NCBI GenBank assembly: GCA_020053185.1
Contig: JAGVNP010000179.1
Coordinates: 1 to 5,830 of the forward strand
DNA length: 5,830 nt
Source of the DNA: Deltaproteobacteria bacterium
GTDB lineage: Bacteria > Desulfobacterota > Desulfomonilia > UBA1062
Direction of reading: 5' to 3'
Shown: one piece after another, positions 4,651 through 5,830 of the stretch
Layout of the letters: each line of letters opens with the position of its first letter
Numbering within the stretch: the stretch's first letter is position 1
Notes under the pieces: generated by a model
Told to the model about the DNA's origin: nothing
Database searches by the model: none
What the model saw: only the letters and a program-made list of their open reading frames with translations
Position numbers and translations under genes: made by a program

Positions 4651-5469
4651 TTAACTCCAATTAACAACCTCTATCTGAAATGAAGCGCCATTTTTAGCCA
4701 CATCTCCCCAAAAAACTATTACAAAAGGTGCTCCTTCTTGATTTGACAAACTACTTATATCCTGCTCGGTGCCAAGTAAGGTTTCCATATCTGCTCTGGC
4801 AGAATTTATCAGATCTGAATTCTTAAGCACAATGCCGGCATATGATTCGCTTGCAGCCAACAGATTTTTATCCTTGTCATATACCCTTGCCTGGATCTGG
4901 ATAGATTTGACAGGGTCTTTGACAAGCATATCTGCGGCACCACGTATTACCAGCATGGGTCCTTCATTGGGATGGTAGAGCACCTCATAGGTCACTTTTT
5001 CTTCCGGAATATTAAAAAGAGGAATCCCCTTATCAGATAATTCCTGTTCAACACTCGGACCAAACAGTCTGTCTCTCAAAATCCATACTCCGGCACCTGC
5101 AAGAATAAAGATGAGAATTAAGCCAATCCAGAGCGCTCTGTTCGTATTTCGCATGTCCTTTGTAAGAAATTCCATTTCTGCATGGTCTTCATCCAGCCAT
5201 TTGGGATTTATAAGAGCGCCTTTCCCATCCTTCCATGAGCCAGGAAGCTTTGACGATTTCTCTTTAACTGGCGTCGGGGTTTCTGTCTGTTCTTTCTGAA
5301 GCTCTTCATGCTTCGGCTTCGGCATCCCTACTATTTTCTCTAGTCCCGCGGGCTTTTGAAATTCAAAAGTATATGAGCATTTACTGCATTTCATCATTAC
5401 TTGTGGTTTTGTTATCAGCTTATCATCCACCCTGAATTTCGCATGACAGACAGGACATTCTACTATCAT
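4651..5469 (-). CDS. MJ0042-type zinc-ribbon membrane protein with DUF3426-like C-terminal domain
   Basis: The 272-residue protein begins with a compact zinc ribbon (MIVECPVCHAKFRVDDKLI and KCSKCSYTFEF). C5, C8, C28 and C31 form two CxxC knuckles, typical of MJ0042 ribbons. A charged, Pro-rich linker (about 38-110) follows, then a single membrane segment at about 113-131 (ALWIGLILIFILAGAGVWIL). The C-terminal part (about 147-272) resembles the DUF3426 beta-sandwich, with MLVIRGAADML, SIQIQARVYDKDKNLLAASESYAG and a closing FQIEVVNWS. The layout implies a cytoplasmic ribbon and a periplasmic sandwich joined across the inner membrane. Its biochemical role is not established; signalling or scaffold functions are only guesses. 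Translation starts at the ATG at 5469, which overlaps the hpt stop as ATGA and follows a G-rich Shine-Dalgarno (AGGGGGAG, ending 4 nt before the ATG). It is co-transcribed with hpt, and ruvX lies 121 nt downstream. Confidence 0.85.
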   Translation of the reverse strand: MIVECPVCHAKFRVDDKLITKPQVMMKCSKCSYTFEFQKPAGLEKIVGMPKPKHEELQKEQTETPTPVKEKSSKLPGSWKDGKGALINPKWLDEDHAEMEFLTKDMRNTNRALWIGLILIFILAGAGVWILRDRLFGPSVEQELSDKGIPLFNIPEEKVTYEVLYHPNEGPMLVIRGAADMLVKDPVKSIQIQARVYDKDKNLLAASESYAGIVLKNSDLINSARADMETLLGTEQDISSLSNQEGAPFVIVFWGDVAKNGASFQIEVVNWS

Positions 5470-5830
5470 ATGTCTCCCCCTTCGCTGGATTCTACCACAA
5501 ATATACCGGAAAGGTTTCTATATTTCTCACCATAGTCAAGCCCATACCCTACCACAAATCCCTTCTCAATGGAAAAACCAGAAAAGTCCGGGGTCGTATG
5601 AGCCTCCCGCCTGCAGGTCTTATCAATCAAGACGCATATCTTTACAGACCTGGCACCTTTTTTTACAAGATGCTCCTTGAATGCATTGAGTGTGTGGCCG
5701 GTATCCATGATATCATCGATAATAATTACATCCCTGCCTTTTATATCCAGCTCAATGTCTTTTAAGATCTGAACCTTGCCGGGGCTGTCAGAATCGCCAT
5801 AGCTTGCCAGTCTTGCAAAATCTATCTGAA
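5466..5830 (-). CDS. hpt: Hypoxanthine phosphoribosyltransferase, 5' part outside the window
   Basis: This cytoplasmic purine-salvage enzyme joins hypoxanthine (and usually guanine) to PRPP, giving IMP or GMP and pyrophosphate. The frame is open to the right edge, so the start lies beyond 5830; the ATG at 5708 is internal, in the middle of the PRPP motif. Visible from the N-terminal side are DFARLASYGDSDS (the flexible-loop region), a KVQLIKDIELDIKGRDV stretch, and the PRPP-binding signature VIIIDDIMDTGHTL (5688-5729) with its paired acidic residues. These are followed by KICVLIDKTCRREAHTTPDF and GFVVGYGLDYGEKYRNL, which carry the purine-contacting C-terminal features. The visible 121 codons match the last two-thirds of a normal enzyme, with no frameshift. 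The stop overlaps the start of the zinc-ribbon gene (ATGA), suggesting translational coupling in one operon. Confidence 0.95.
   Translation of the reverse strand, partial: QIDFARLASYGDSDSPGKVQILKDIELDIKGRDVIIIDDIMDTGHTLNAFKEHLVKKGARSVKICVLIDKTCRREAHTTPDFSGFSIEKGFVVGYGLDYGEKYRNLSGIFVVESSEGGDI

Overview
The window (about 40% GC by eye) looks like chromosomal DNA from a Gram-negative bacterium. Two family-9 (heptosyltransferase-type) glycosyltransferases point to lipopolysaccharide or other surface-glycan synthesis, and an MltG-type transglycosylase points to a peptidoglycan wall. The gene types (GT9 enzymes, an ORF6N-domain gene, an hpt / MJ0042-zinc-ribbon / ruvX / mltG run) would suit Omnitrophota, Nitrospirota or a deltaproteobacterial lineage. 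That placement is an impression, not a demonstrated assignment.

Left part (1-2532): a 5'-truncated GT9 gene on + and a complete GT9 gene on - point toward each other. Between them sits a + strand ORF6N-domain gene (991-1497), preceded by a good sigma70-like promoter and a possible 31- to 35-codon leader ORF. An 11-bp direct repeat (741-751 and 1517-1527) brackets this module, so it may be an insertion between the two glycosyltransferases. The ORF6N gene contains a perfect 13-bp-arm palindrome in its coding sequence.

Middle (2533-3120): a short divergent intergenic region with a consensus -10 box drives a small membrane-anchored coiled-coil protein of unknown function (2623-2991). This gene is convergent with mltG. 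The gap between them is filled by an unusual degenerate 7-nt repeat array that is largely in phase and arranged as a big inverted repeat. The array supplies the last codons and stop of the coiled-coil gene and the stop of mltG.

Right part (3115-5830): a tightly packed - strand run in transcription order hpt (5' end outside the window), a membrane-anchored zinc-ribbon/DUF3426-like protein, ruvX (yqgF) and mltG. The first and last junctions are 4-nt ATGA overlaps. The run combines purine salvage, a probable envelope or regulatory zinc-ribbon protein, pre-16S rRNA processing and termination of glycan-strand polymerisation. The ruvX-mltG pairing is familiar.

No rRNA, tRNA, CRISPR array, transposase or complete mobile element is visible. 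The clearest unexplained signals are the heptamer array that stops two convergent genes, and the long palindrome inside the ORF6N gene.
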